Of a stretch of 64,000 nucleotides of DNA, positions 33,124 to 40,865 are shown piece after piece. Numbering within the stretch: the first letter of the stretch is position 1; each line of letters begins with the position of its first letter. Under the pieces are notes generated by a model. It searched no databases. It saw only the letters and a list, made by a program, of their open reading frames with translations, and had not been told where the DNA came from. Location: contig JAZOCE010000007.1 in the NCBI GenBank assembly GCA_045596365.1, positions 1 to 64,000 on the forward strand, written 5' to 3'. Source of the DNA: RGIG4079 sp045596365. GTDB lineage: Bacteria; Bacteroidota; Bacteroidia; Bacteroidales; Muribaculaceae. A program made the translations under genes and the position numbers.

Positions 33124-34197
33124 ATGTTGAAAAGACTTGACTGGTACATAATTAAAAAGTTTTTAGGAACTTACATTTTTGCGATTGTTTTGATATTGGC
33201 AATCACAATAATGTTTGATATAAATGAGAAGCTTGACTCATTTTTGAAGGCTCCTCTTGAGGCTACGATTTTTGATTATTTCTTAAATTTTTTGCCATAT
33301 TTTGCAAATCAGTTTAGTCCTTTATTTACATTTATTGCAGTAATATTTTTTACATCAAAACTCGCTGATAATTCAGAAATTATTGCGATGTTAGCATCTG
33401 GTGTAAGTTTTAAACGCTTGATGTTGCCATATATGGTGTCAGCGGCTGTTATTGCTACATCATCCTATGTGTTAAGTGCATATATTATCCCACCTGCAAA
33501 TGTTGAGCGTATTGAATACACTAATACATATGTAAAAAACAAACGTGTTGATTATGGAAGCAATATTCAAATGAAGGTTGCTCCGGGACAAATAGCATAT
33601 ATGAGCCGATATGATAACACGACAAAGACAGGTTATAAGTTCTCTCTGGAATCATTTGAAGATAAGAAATTGGTATCTCGTTTGACTGCTCAGACAATAA
33701 AATGGGATACTCTATATCAGTGGCAAGTGAGAGATTTCATGATACGTGATTTTAAAGGAGCTCGTGAAGAAATTCAAAAAGGGAAACGATTGGATACAAT
33801 AATCACAATTGAACCTCGTGATTTCTTGATTGCAAAAAATGACCATGAGATGATGACTTCGCCACAATTAAAAGAATATATTTCTCGACAAAAGGAACGT
33901 GGTGTTGCAAATATAAAATCATTTGAGATTGAGAATGAAAGACGATTTGCAATGTGTGCGGCTGCATTTATTTTGACTATTATAGGAATGTCATTATCCT
34001 CAAAGAAGGTTAAAGGAGGGATGGGGATAAATATTGGAATTGGCTTGGTATTAAGTTTCTCATATATATTATTCTCGACTGTAACATCAACATTTGCAAT
34101 ATCAGGACTCACATCGCCATTTGTGGCAATGTGGATTCCTAATTTTATTTATATAATTATTGCAGTAATTCTATATCGTAAGGCTTCGGTGGGGTAA
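33124..34197 (+). CDS. LptF/LptG family lipopolysaccharide-export permease
   Basis: An inner-membrane component of the LptBFGC machine that lifts LPS out of the membrane. The 357-residue protein has the YjgP/YjgQ layout: TM1-3 (with the NQFSPLFTFIAVIFFTSKLA region and SGVSFKRLMLPY), a periplasmic jellyroll-like domain of about 150 residues, then three C-terminal helices. LptF and LptG cannot be told apart from sequence alone. It is the last gene of the operon, 8 bp after tgt, and ends 3 bp from the convergent phosphorylase gene, with no room for a terminator hairpin. Confidence 0.9.
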   Translation: MLKRLDWYIIKKFLGTYIFAIVLILAITIMFDINEKLDSFLKAPLEATIFDYFLNFLPYFANQFSPLFTFIAVIFFTSKLADNSEIIAMLASGVSFKRLMLPYMVSAAVIATSSYVLSAYIIPPANVERIEYTNTYVKNKRVDYGSNIQMKVAPGQIAYMSRYDNTTKTGYKFSLESFEDKKLVSRLTAQTIKWDTLYQWQVRDFMIRDFKGAREEIQKGKRLDTIITIEPRDFLIAKNDHEMMTSPQLKEYISRQKERGVANIKSFEIENERRFAMCAAAFILTIIGMSLSSKKVKGGMGINIGIGLVLSFSYILFSTVTSTFAISGLTSPFVAMWIPNFIYIIIAVILYRKASVG

Positions 34198-34200
34198 TGT

Positions 34201-35076
34201 TTAGATGCGTTCGAGTATAGTTGCAACTAAATCCTGCATAGCGGTTTTGTAGTTTGGCGTCGCATCGTGGTTCATGCGATTGGCAATAATTGAGCACACT
34301 GTCATCGCTTTATGTCCAAGCATTTTTGCGAGACCTTGTAGCGGAGCACTTTCCATTTCGTAATTTGTAACTTTTCTCTCTTTGTGGCTGAAAGACTCTA
34401 TAAGTTTGTTTAATTCAGGATTTGCTAATGATAAACGCAATTCACGCCCTTGTGGTCCATAAAAGCCAATAGCAGATATTGTATTTCCCTTAATCATGTC
34501 ATCCTTCCCAATTCGGGATACTAATTCAGTGTCAGCATCAACCACATAAGGCTTTGCCCAAAGAGGATTCCATTTAACATGCTCACAAAAAGCGTGTTCA
34601 AAATCAAGATCGGCTATTTCATTACGACCCGCATAAAAATTAAGTACGCCATCAAATCCTATGGCTTTTTCTGCTATGACAGGTGTGCCTACTTTTAATT
34701 CCGGTTGAAGAGCTCCTGATGTGCCAATACGTACCATAGTTAGGGTGCGATGTGTTTCTCGAATTGCTCTTGTATTGAAATCAATATTGGCAAGAGCATC
34801 AAGTTCATTAATTACAATATCAATATTGTCTGGCCCAATACCATGACTTAAACACATAATAGGTTTCCCTTTGTATGTTCCACCGATGGTATGGAATTCT
34901 CTTGCAGAGACATCAAACGTTTTTGTGTCAAAAAATGAAGCAACCATGTCAACACGTCCGGGATCCCCCACAAGGATTATTCGGTCAGTTAATTGCTCCG
35001 GAAGTAAATGCAGATGAAAAATTGTCCCATCGGGATTTATTATCATTTCTGAGGGTGCAATAAATTTTGTTGCCAT
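34201..35076 (-). CDS. Nucleoside phosphorylase (uridine phosphorylase-like)
   Basis: A 291-residue NP-I family enzyme that splits a nucleoside with phosphate to base and ribose-1-phosphate. Key segments are VGDPGRVD (phosphate loop), MVRIGTSGALQ, and the purine/pyrimidine-binding YEMESAPLQGLAK with the ribose-binding methionine-glutamate pair. The layout favours uridine over purine substrates, but this is inferred. It lies 39 bp after dprA and is probably the third gene of a thioesterase-dprA operon. Confidence 0.86.
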   Translation of the reverse strand: MATKFIAPSEMIINPDGTIFHLHLLPEQLTDRIILVGDPGRVDMVASFFDTKTFDVSAREFHTIGGTYKGKPIMCLSHGIGPDNIDIVINELDALANIDFNTRAIRETHRTLTMVRIGTSGALQPELKVGTPVIAEKAIGFDGVLNFYAGRNEIADLDFEHAFCEHVKWNPLWAKPYVVDADTELVSRIGKDDMIKGNTISAIGFYGPQGRELRLSLANPELNKLIESFSHKERKVTNYEMESAPLQGLAKMLGHKAMTVCSIIANRMNHDATPNYKTAMQDLVATILERI

Positions 35077-35115
35077 AGTTTTATTTTTTATATAACGTTT
35101 TTTGTTTTGTTTTGT

Positions 35116-36216
35116 TTAAGCAAGTCGATATCTGCCACCCGGATATGTGAGTATTAAACCCTTGAATTCCATTTCAATAAGCAATGCCATTAATTTAGCA
35201 ATCGGATAATTCAATGCTATACACAATTGATTTATCTGAGCATCATCATGTATTGACAAATAATTAATAACTGATTGCTCATCTTCAGAAATGTCTATTG
35301 CAAGACTTTGTTGTTCCCCTTCTTGAGGTTTTGTGGTCCATCGCATTGCTTTTATTAAATCATCAGCATTCTCAATAAGTGCTGCAACGTTTGATGCAAT
35401 TAATCGATTACAACCTGAGCTATATCTATCAGACGAGCGACCTGGTAATGCAAAAACGTCGCGATTGTAGCTAGATGCTATGCTGGCAGTAATTAATGCC
35501 CCACCTTTTTCAGCCGATTCGGCAACAACAAGGCAATCGCATAAAGCGGCTACAATGCGATTGCGAGCGACGAAATTTCCTTTGTGTATTGTGTCAATTG
35601 AACGATAGTCGGTTACAAGCATTCCATTATTTCGTGCAATTTCTGCGGCTATGTTTCGATGAGCAGCCGGATATATCGTATTTAATCCATGTGCAAGGAT
35701 AGCGATTGTTGGAATGTTGTTGCGAAGAGAGGCATTATGGGCTACAACATCAATTCCATAAGCCAATCCGCTTACAATAACAATATTATCTATCGATTTA
35801 GCTAAATCTTCAACAAGTCGTGTCGTGAAATCAATGCCGTAGGGGGTTGCATGTCGAGTCCCAACAATACTAATGATGTGAGCTGAATTTAAATCACATT
35901 TTCCTATTGTATATAACATTAGTGGAGCATCATCACACTCGGTTAATCTATATGGAAATTCTTTATCAGTATAATATATGGGCTTAACTTTGTTGTTTTC
36001 AATAAATTCAACCTCTTTATTTGCTTTTTCGAGAATTTCGTTGCGATAGGATTGTGTTAATATTTTATTTTTGAAACCCATCAATGATACTAATTGCTGT
36101 TCTGTCGCATTGAAGAATGCAGTCTCATCGCCAATTCGAGACAAAATCTCATTGGCAAGAGTTCTATTCATTCCTTTAAGTGAGGCAAATGCTATTTGAT
36201 GGGTTAATTGTGGCAT
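35116..36216 (-). CDS. dprA: DNA-processing protein DprA
   Basis: Binds incoming single-stranded DNA and loads RecA during natural transformation; it is also found in species not known to be competent. The 366-residue protein has an N-terminal helix-hairpin-helix/SAM-like part, the Rossmann-like core (VGTRHATPYG, VSGLAYGIDVVAHNASL, ALPGRSSDRYSSGCNRLI) and a C-terminal winged-helix domain (about 300-366). The ATG lies 2 bp after the thioesterase stop. Confidence 0.95.
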   Translation of the reverse strand: MPQLTHQIAFASLKGMNRTLANEILSRIGDETAFFNATEQQLVSLMGFKNKILTQSYRNEILEKANKEVEFIENNKVKPIYYTDKEFPYRLTECDDAPLMLYTIGKCDLNSAHIISIVGTRHATPYGIDFTTRLVEDLAKSIDNIVIVSGLAYGIDVVAHNASLRNNIPTIAILAHGLNTIYPAAHRNIAAEIARNNGMLVTDYRSIDTIHKGNFVARNRIVAALCDCLVVAESAEKGGALITASIASSYNRDVFALPGRSSDRYSSGCNRLIASNVAALIENADDLIKAMRWTTKPQEGEQQSLAIDISEDEQSVINYLSIHDDAQINQLCIALNYPIAKLMALLIEMEFKGLILTYPGGRYRLA

Positions 36217-36218
36217 TA

Positions 36219-36629
36219 TTATTTTAAGTAATTTTTGAATGTATTTTCTAATATCGTTCCGCGAGAGAGACGTCCATTTTCAATGCACACGCACGAAATG
36301 ACAGCTTTTACTACAGGGGCACCTTCTTGGGTATAAATGTCCTGATGAAAAATAAATTTGGCTCCTTCACGAGATATCCAAAGTTTGCTTATCATTGAAT
36401 CTCCAAGACCAAGTGGCTTTATATATTCAATCTCAACTTTTCTTAAAACAGGATCTATCCCTTGATTATGCATTTCTTTAAATGATAATCCTGCCCATTG
36501 GCAGAATTCGTGGCGGGTATGTTCTAAATAATGTAAGTATATTGCATTATTGACTATGCCTTCAGAATCCACTTCGTAGTCTCGTACTTTTATCGGTAAT
36601 TCAAAAATATATTTATCGTCATTTATCAT
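36219..36629 (-). CDS. Acyl-CoA thioesterase, 4HBT/YbgC hotdog family
   Basis: A 136-residue single hotdog domain. The active-site helix region is RDYEVDSEGIVNNAIYLHYLEHTR; the YbgC/FadM family aspartate-containing loop (usually DTDxxGHVxxxxY) is represented by EVDSEGIVNNAIY. Such enzymes release acyl groups from CoA or ACP in the cytoplasm. The substrate is unknown. It heads the minus-strand operon with dprA and the phosphorylase gene. Confidence 0.82.
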   Translation of the reverse strand: MINDDKYIFELPIKVRDYEVDSEGIVNNAIYLHYLEHTRHEFCQWAGLSFKEMHNQGIDPVLRKVEIEYIKPLGLGDSMISKLWISREGAKFIFHQDIYTQEGAPVVKAVISCVCIENGRLSRGTILENTFKNYLK

Positions 36630-36668
36630 AATTATGAGTTATTACAATGTAAAATTAAAATTTTTAAG

Positions 36669-36678
36669 TGAACGTTCA
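36669..36678. promoter_or_regulatory. Palindrome TGAACGTTCA in a divergent intergenic region
   Basis: A perfect ten-base palindrome between the thioesterase gene and the Ntn-hydrolase gene, 22 bp before the -7 element of the latter. It may be an operator, but such short palindromes also occur by chance. Confidence 0.22.
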
Positions 36679-36700
36679 AAGTAGTTATGATATAAAAATG

Positions 36701-36708
36701 TAATTTTG
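36701..36708 (+). promoter_or_regulatory. -7 element of the Ntn-hydrolase gene
   Basis: TAATTTTG, a perfect TAnnTTTG, 27 bp before the GTG start. No convincing -33 element. Confidence 0.36.
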
Positions 36709-36735
36709 TAGTCAAATAATCCAATAAATATAACA

Positions 36736-37836
36736 GTGAATAAAAGAATAATATCGTTGTCATTGTTCTTGGCGGTAGTGTCGGGAGTGGCATTCGCTTG
36801 TACATCAGCAATAATTAGTGGAAGTGCATCGAAAAGTGGACGCCCTTTATTGTGGAAACATCGGGATACTGGTGTAGAGGATAATTTTGTTGCAAAAATT
36901 GAAGCAAAGAGTGTTGATGAGTTTGATTACGTTGCATTATTTAATGCAGAGGACTCGGTATATCGTGATGCATGGTTAGGAATGAATGAAGCCGGATTTG
37001 CAATAATGAATACAGCTTCATATAATCTTGCTCCAGATACAACAAACTATAAAGATAGAGAGGGGATCGTAATGGCATTGGCTTTAAGCAAATGTCGTAC
37101 ATTAGCTGATTTTGAAAATATGCTTGATACATTGCCAAAACCTATGGGTGTTCAAGCTAATTTTGGATTAATTGATGCGACAGGTGATGGCGCATACTAT
37201 GAAACGGATGATTATACTTATGTGAAATATTCATTGAAAGATGATGAAGATGGAGTTTTGATTCGTACTAATTATTCTCATAATCGAAATGTTGATGGTG
37301 GTTATGGGTATATTAGAGAGGAGAATGCAAGACAATTAATAGCTCCTTATATATTAGCTGATTCAATATCAGCATCTACTTTTACGGAGGGATTGTCATG
37401 TTCGTTTTATCATTCATTGATAGGACGAGATTTTTCAAAAGGAGAAGATCGATGGGTTGTGGATCAAGATTTTATCCCTCGTCGCTCTTCTACAGCTTCG
37501 GTTGTTGTAGAAGGTGTGCAACCTGGTGAAGATACGTCATTGTATATAATGTGGACAAAAATAGGTTATCCTCCATGCTCTCGAGTTCTCCCTGTGATGG
37601 TCGATGATGTTCCTCGTGAATTGCAGCCCGATCCATTAACATGGCGCAGCCCATTGTGTGATTTCGTTGTAGAACAAAAACATAAAGTTTTTTCAATAAA
37701 GCGAGGCAGTGGTAATAACTATATTGATATGGATTTGTTGAAAAAAATAATGCAACAAGAATCTATAATCAGTCAAGAAAATTATAAAAAAGGATATCTC
37801 AAACGCGAAGATAAAGCAAAATCATTAAAGAAATGA
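36736..37836 (+). CDS. Exported Ntn-hydrolase (C45/C69/acyltransferase-like)
   Basis: A 366-residue protein that starts with GTG. A signal peptide ends AFA, and the next residue is C22 in CTSAIISG, the layout of N-terminal-nucleophile hydrolases: signal peptidase cleavage would expose the catalytic cysteine. The following RPLLWKHRDTG, WLGMNEAGFAIMNT and LIRTNYSHN-type segments (here VLIRTNYSHN) match the C45/C69 acyl-amide hydrolase group. The residues before C22 (A-F-A) do not form a lipobox. The substrate is probably an amide or dipeptide in the periplasm. The DUF486 gene overlaps its stop by 4 nt. Confidence 0.78.
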   Translation: MNKRIISLSLFLAVVSGVAFACTSAIISGSASKSGRPLLWKHRDTGVEDNFVAKIEAKSVDEFDYVALFNAEDSVYRDAWLGMNEAGFAIMNTASYNLAPDTTNYKDREGIVMALALSKCRTLADFENMLDTLPKPMGVQANFGLIDATGDGAYYETDDYTYVKYSLKDDEDGVLIRTNYSHNRNVDGGYGYIREENARQLIAPYILADSISASTFTEGLSCSFYHSLIGRDFSKGEDRWVVDQDFIPRRSSTASVVVEGVQPGEDTSLYIMWTKIGYPPCSRVLPVMVDDVPRELQPDPLTWRSPLCDFVVEQKHKVFSIKRGSGNNYIDMDLLKKIMQQESIISQENYKKGYLKREDKAKSLKK

Positions 37837-38204
37837 GTGCAGCAATTTTGACAATAATATTATTAATAGTGTCAAATGTTTTTATGACATTTGCGTGGTA
37901 TGGTCATCTTAAACTTCAAGCTACCGGCGTGTCTTCAAATTGGCCGTTATTTGTTGTAATATTGTTTTCTTGGGCAATAGCTTTTTTTGAGTATTGTTGC
38001 CAAGTCCCAGCTAATCGTATTGGGTTTGATGGAAATGGTGGCCCATTTTCTCTAATACAGTTGAAAGTTATGCAAGAGGTAATTACGCTTGTTGTATTTG
38101 TGATATTTAGTTTGCTCGCATTTGAGGGTACAGAGATAAAATGGAATCATATTCTCGCATTTGTGTTTCTTGTAGCGGCTGTTTATCTGGTTTTTATGAA
38201 ATAA
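37833..38204 (+). CDS. DUF486 (DMT-superfamily) membrane protein
   Basis: A 123-residue protein with four hydrophobic helices. The conserved TFAWYGHLK, SWAIAFFEYCCQVPANRIG and QLKVMQEVITL segments place it in DUF486 (PF04342), a small drug/metabolite-transporter-like family of unknown substrate. Four TMs suggest it works as a dimer, as in the SMR proteins. The ATG overlaps the stop of the Ntn-hydrolase gene (ATGA), so the two are translationally coupled. Confidence 0.88.
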   Translation: MSAAILTIILLIVSNVFMTFAWYGHLKLQATGVSSNWPLFVVILFSWAIAFFEYCCQVPANRIGFDGNGGPFSLIQLKVMQEVITLVVFVIFSLLAFEGTEIKWNHILAFVFLVAAVYLVFMK

Positions 38205-38291
38205 AAACAAATAATTGAAATTTTAGGCGGACTTTTTTCAGCGTGACTTGTTATAATGGTGTAATGTATAACCAAATAAAATCAAGTAACT

Positions 38292-38486
38292 ATGAGTAGA
38301 AGTTTAAATTTAATTTTGATGTTTGCCGGTGGAGTTGTTGCCGGAGCTGGTGTCGCACTATTGTTTGCTCCTCAAAAAGGTGAGGATTTGCGCGCTCAGA
38401 TTAAAGAAATGCTTAAGAAAAAAGGCTTGTGTAATTGTGATTCACGAGTAGAGGAGATTGTCGATGAATTGAATAAAAAGAGCTAA
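38292..38486 (+). CDS. YtxH domain protein
   Basis: A 64-residue protein with one N-terminal glycine/alanine-rich membrane helix (MFAGGVVAGAGVALLFAPQKG) and a short charged helical tail. The AGGxxGAxxALLFAPxxG pattern is the YtxH family signature. Related proteins are small envelope or stress-induced factors with no clear biochemical role. A hairpin follows before the holin-like gene, so it may be expressed more strongly than the next genes. Confidence 0.83.
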   Translation: MSRSLNLILMFAGGVVAGAGVALLFAPQKGEDLRAQIKEMLKKKGLCNCDSRVEEIVDELNKKS

Positions 38487-38511
38487 TAATCAATTCAAAA
38501 TTTAAACCTAT

Positions 38512-38553
38512 GGCACTAAATTGACTCAATTCAAAAGTTGATTTAGTGCCTTT
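38512..38553 (+). terminator. Hairpin between the YtxH and holin-like genes
   Basis: GGCACTAAAT (38512-38521) pairs exactly with ATTTAGTGCC (38541-38550), followed by TTTAATTTG. It is probably a terminator or attenuator that separates the first gene of the small envelope cluster from the other two. Confidence 0.6.
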
Positions 38554-38567
38554 AATTTGTAATTATA

Positions 38568-38924
38568 ATGGCAAATAATACTTTCGGGATAATACTTAGA
38601 TCTTTAAAAAAACTGATATCCCTCGAATTTGAATTTATGAGATTGACATTGGCTGATAAATTAGTATCACTATTTTCGGTAATCGCATTGTCAATTATTA
38701 CTTTACTCATTGGAATGTGCGCGATGATATTTATATCGATAGGATTTGTGAAGATGTTGTCAACTATATTGTCGGATTATTGGGGATATATTATATTAGG
38801 TTTGTGCTATATATGCATATTGGTATTGTTATTTTGTTTCAAAAGAATTTTAGTAATAAATCCTATTTCTCGCTTAATATCAAAGTTAATTTTAAACTCA
38901 CCAAAAAGAATCAGACATGAATAA
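38568..38924 (+). CDS. Holin-like (phage_holin_3_6/YqjE-type) membrane protein
   Basis: A 118-residue protein with an amphipathic N-terminus and two strong membrane helices (about 40-65 and 72-95). The order short cytoplasmic helix - LxxxEFEFMRLTLADKLV - two TMs resembles the PF07332 holin/YqjE family, often found beside YtxH or DUF883 proteins rather than in phages. No phage genes are nearby, so a stress-linked envelope role is more likely than lysis. The next gene starts 8 nt before its stop codon. Confidence 0.68.
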   Translation: MANNTFGIILRSLKKLISLEFEFMRLTLADKLVSLFSVIALSIITLLIGMCAMIFISIGFVKMLSTILSDYWGYIILGLCYICILVLLFCFKRILVINPISRLISKLILNSPKRIRHE

Positions 38925-39171
38925 TAACAAAGATAAAAAGTGGAAAGGTTATACACTTGATGAACTAAGATATCTAATAGTTGTAAATCGTATTTCATTT
39001 GACGTTGAGCGACAACGAATGAACGAAATTGGGCGAATTGCAATAACAAATCCATTTAGTCTTATGGGATGGAATTCAATATTTGGATATTTAAAGAAAA
39101 TAATGTCGGTATTAGCCTATTTTGATGCTGTTGTAAAAATCGTTAAGCGATTACGTGAAATTTTTAAGTGA
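38917..39171 (+). CDS. Small basic protein of unknown function
   Basis: An 84-residue, lysine/arginine-rich protein. It overlaps the holin-like gene by 8 nt, strong evidence that it is translated. It has a helical polar N-terminal half (DELRYLIVVNRISFDVERQRM) and a moderately hydrophobic stretch near 48-68, perhaps membrane-associated. In position it resembles the third small gene (YqjK-like) of YtxH/holin clusters. I do not recognise the family. Confidence 0.6.
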   Translation: MNNNKDKKWKGYTLDELRYLIVVNRISFDVERQRMNEIGRIAITNPFSLMGWNSIFGYLKKIMSVLAYFDAVVKIVKRLREIFK

Positions 39172-39206
39172 GTTGAAATATAGATGAAAATATTGATTGG
39201 TATGGT

Positions 39207-39238
39207 GTTGATTATTTAGTGAATAATTAATATCTTTG
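39207..39238 (+). promoter_or_regulatory. Promoter of the 126-aa lipoprotein gene
   Basis: GTTG (39207-39210), a 20-bp spacer, TATCTTTG (39231-39238). The ATG follows 28 bp later. Confidence 0.52.
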
Positions 39239-39266
39239 TCTTATTATGTAATTGAAATTTTGATAT

Positions 39267-39647
39267 ATGAAAAAATTATTCCGTTCTATTGCAATTGCTT
39301 TATTGATGACTGCTTGTGTACCATCTACTAAGCAAGATTATATGGCTGAGTTTAGTAAATTTATAGAAACTATTTCAGAAAAATCATCAGAATATAATAC
39401 TGATGATTGGGATGATGCTGATGCCGAATTTGAAAAATTCATAGGAGAATGGTATGATAAATATGAGGCTGAAATGACTCTAAGCGATAAGATGCAAATT
39501 GTTGCATGGACTACTGCTTATAACTATCATAAGGGAGTAGATAAATCCGAAGATTTTATTAATGAATTGGGAAATGATCTAAATGAAGGATTGAATGATT
39601 TAGGAAAAACTATAGAGGAGATAGGGAAATCAATGCAAGAAGATTAA
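39267..39647 (+). CDS. Acidic lipoprotein, possibly DUF6565
   Basis: A 126-residue lipoprotein: signal peptide with LMTAC lipobox (lipidated C17), then an acidic, mostly helical domain (SEYNTDDWDDADAEFEKF; ending GLNDLGKTIEEIGKSMQ). The DWDxADxEFE pattern resembles small Bacteroidota lipoproteins annotated DUF6565, but I am not certain. It would be periplasmic or surface-exposed. It has its own promoter, and prmA follows after 26 bp. Confidence 0.62.
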   Translation: MKKLFRSIAIALLMTACVPSTKQDYMAEFSKFIETISEKSSEYNTDDWDDADAEFEKFIGEWYDKYEAEMTLSDKMQIVAWTTAYNYHKGVDKSEDFINELGNDLNEGLNDLGKTIEEIGKSMQED

Positions 39648-39673
39648 GATTTTATATAAATGCGAGCATAAGA

Positions 39674-40522
39674 ATGAATGATTATATTGAAGCGCGTTTT
39701 CAGGTAGAGCCATGCGATGAAATTGCGACAGATATTTTAGCCGCAATCTTATGTGAAAATGGGTATGAAAGTTTTGTCCCAGATGAAATAGGTTTGACAG
39801 CATATATAAAAAAAGAATTGTTTAATTCAGATATTTTGACTGAAGTTGTGTCATCGTTTCCCATGGGAAATAAAATTACGTTAAGCCATAAAGTTATAGA
39901 AGGACAGGATTGGAATAGTGAATGGGAAAAGAATTATTTTCAGCCTATTATTATAGGCGATAGATGTGTTATCCATAGTTCATTTCACAATGATGTGCCG
40001 TCGGTTGAGTATGATATAGTAATAGATCCTAAAATGGCATTTGGTACGGGGCACCATGCTACAACCTCATTGATAATACGTCAGTTATTAGAGATGGATT
40101 TGAAAGATAAGGCTGTGATGGATATGGGAACAGGGACCGGAATCTTAGCAATATTATGTGCTATGCGTGGAGCAAAGAATATATCTGCAATAGAAATTGA
40201 CGAATTTGCTTATGTTAATGCTGTCGAAAATGTAAAATTGAATGGAGTGTCACAAATAAAAGTTTTGCATGGCGATGCCACATTATTAAGAGCAGAAAAT
40301 AAGGTAGATGTTTTTATTGCTAACATCAATAGAAATATAATCACTAATGATATTAATGCATATGATGATAATTTAAAGCCTGGAGGCGCAATGTTGTTAA
40401 GCGGGTTTTATGAAGAAGATATTCCTGTGATTATGGAGAAAGCTGATAGATTGGGACTTGGATATAAATCACATTCTGTACAGAATAGATGGTCTTGCTT
40501 AATATTGACTAAAAAAGAATAA
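39674..40522 (+). CDS. prmA: Ribosomal protein L11 methyltransferase
   Basis: A SAM-dependent enzyme that methylates ribosomal protein L11. The 282-residue protein has an N-terminal recognition domain (about 1-90), the EWEKNYFQPI linker typical of PrmA, DPKMAFGTGHHATT, SAM motif I MDMGTGTGILAI and the motif NINRNI. Length and domain order are normal. It lies downstream of the acidic lipoprotein gene and before the leucine control region, from which it is separated by a large inverted repeat. Confidence 0.95.
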   Translation: MNDYIEARFQVEPCDEIATDILAAILCENGYESFVPDEIGLTAYIKKELFNSDILTEVVSSFPMGNKITLSHKVIEGQDWNSEWEKNYFQPIIIGDRCVIHSSFHNDVPSVEYDIVIDPKMAFGTGHHATTSLIIRQLLEMDLKDKAVMDMGTGTGILAILCAMRGAKNISAIEIDEFAYVNAVENVKLNGVSQIKVLHGDATLLRAENKVDVFIANINRNIITNDINAYDDNLKPGGAMLLSGFYEEDIPVIMEKADRLGLGYKSHSVQNRWSCLILTKKE

Positions 40523-40533
40523 TAGATAAGAAA

Positions 40534-40617
40534 ATAATTATAATTTATCAGCCAATGGGTGGTGTTGTGTTTTGATTTAATGTGTAATCAATAATATATG
40601 TGATAAATTATAATTAT
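40534..40617. repeat. Perfect 17-bp inverted repeat with nested hairpin
   Basis: The arms at 40534-40550 and 40601-40617 are exact complements (ATAATTATAATTTATCA). The 50-base loop holds a second stem, TTGATT/AATCAA. No U-tract follows. It may end prmA transcription, encode a small RNA or serve as an operator. Confidence 0.6.
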
Positions 40618-40643
40618 CATCTCAAAAAAAATATAGCCATTTA

Positions 40644-40675
40644 TTTGAATATATAAAATAAAGATACTATTTTTG
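40644..40675 (+). promoter_or_regulatory. Promoter of the leucine operon
   Basis: TTTG (40644-40647), a 20-bp spacer, TATTTTTG (40668-40675). It is an ideal match, and transcription should begin near 40682, about 20 nt before the leader-peptide start. Confidence 0.77.
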
Positions 40676-40702
40676 CATAGAAAAACGAAATTATTCTTTT
40701 AT

Positions 40703-40765
40703 ATGAATGATATGTTAAATCTGTTCTTAATATTTATAATCTTAGTATTAGGATTAATTATGTGA
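40703..40765 (+). CDS. leuL: Leucine-operon leader peptide (20 aa)
   Basis: The frame ATG...TGA encodes MNDMLNLFLIFIILVLGLIM. Six of 20 residues are leucine (five TTA codons, one CTG), four are isoleucine and one is valine. It lies just after a strong promoter and 37 bp before an intrinsic terminator in front of leuA. This is the classical arrangement of a branched-chain amino acid leader peptide, where stalling at starved codons decides if the terminator forms. Translation is not proven; the hydrophobic composition alone could also be a small membrane peptide. Confidence 0.72.
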   Translation: MNDMLNLFLIFIILVLGLIM

Positions 40766-40802
40766 TATCAAGTGTTTTGAAACAGAAATAAATTGAATAA
40801 CC

Positions 40803-40840
40803 TAACCTTTCTTCATGCCGTGCAGAAAGGTTATTTTTGT
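40803..40840 (+). terminator. Attenuator terminator before leuA
   Basis: TAACCTTTCT (40803-40812) pairs exactly with AGAAAGGTTA (40824-40833), followed by TTTTTGTT. TTAGG inside the leader peptide gene (40748-40752) is complementary to CCTAA at 40801-40805, a possible weak antiterminator. Confidence 0.78.
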
Positions 40841-40865
40841 TAAATGAATAAAATAACTTAATTAT

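Larger units (their letters stand above)
40523..40865. promoter_or_regulatory. Leucine operon control region (343 bp)
   Basis: The gap holds, in order, a 17-bp inverted repeat after prmA, the leu promoter, a leucine-rich leader peptide gene and an intrinsic terminator 26 bp before leuA. Together they form a complete transcription-attenuation arrangement. Confidence 0.75.

Noticed and set aside
36796..36804. Lipoprotein anchor at C22 of the Ntn-hydrolase
   Set aside because: The residues before the cysteine are A-F-A, not a lipobox, and CTSAII matches the Ntn-nucleophile start.
38568..38924. Prophage remnant based on the holin-like protein
   Set aside because: No endolysin, structural, integrase or other phage genes are near; its neighbours are YtxH and housekeeping genes.
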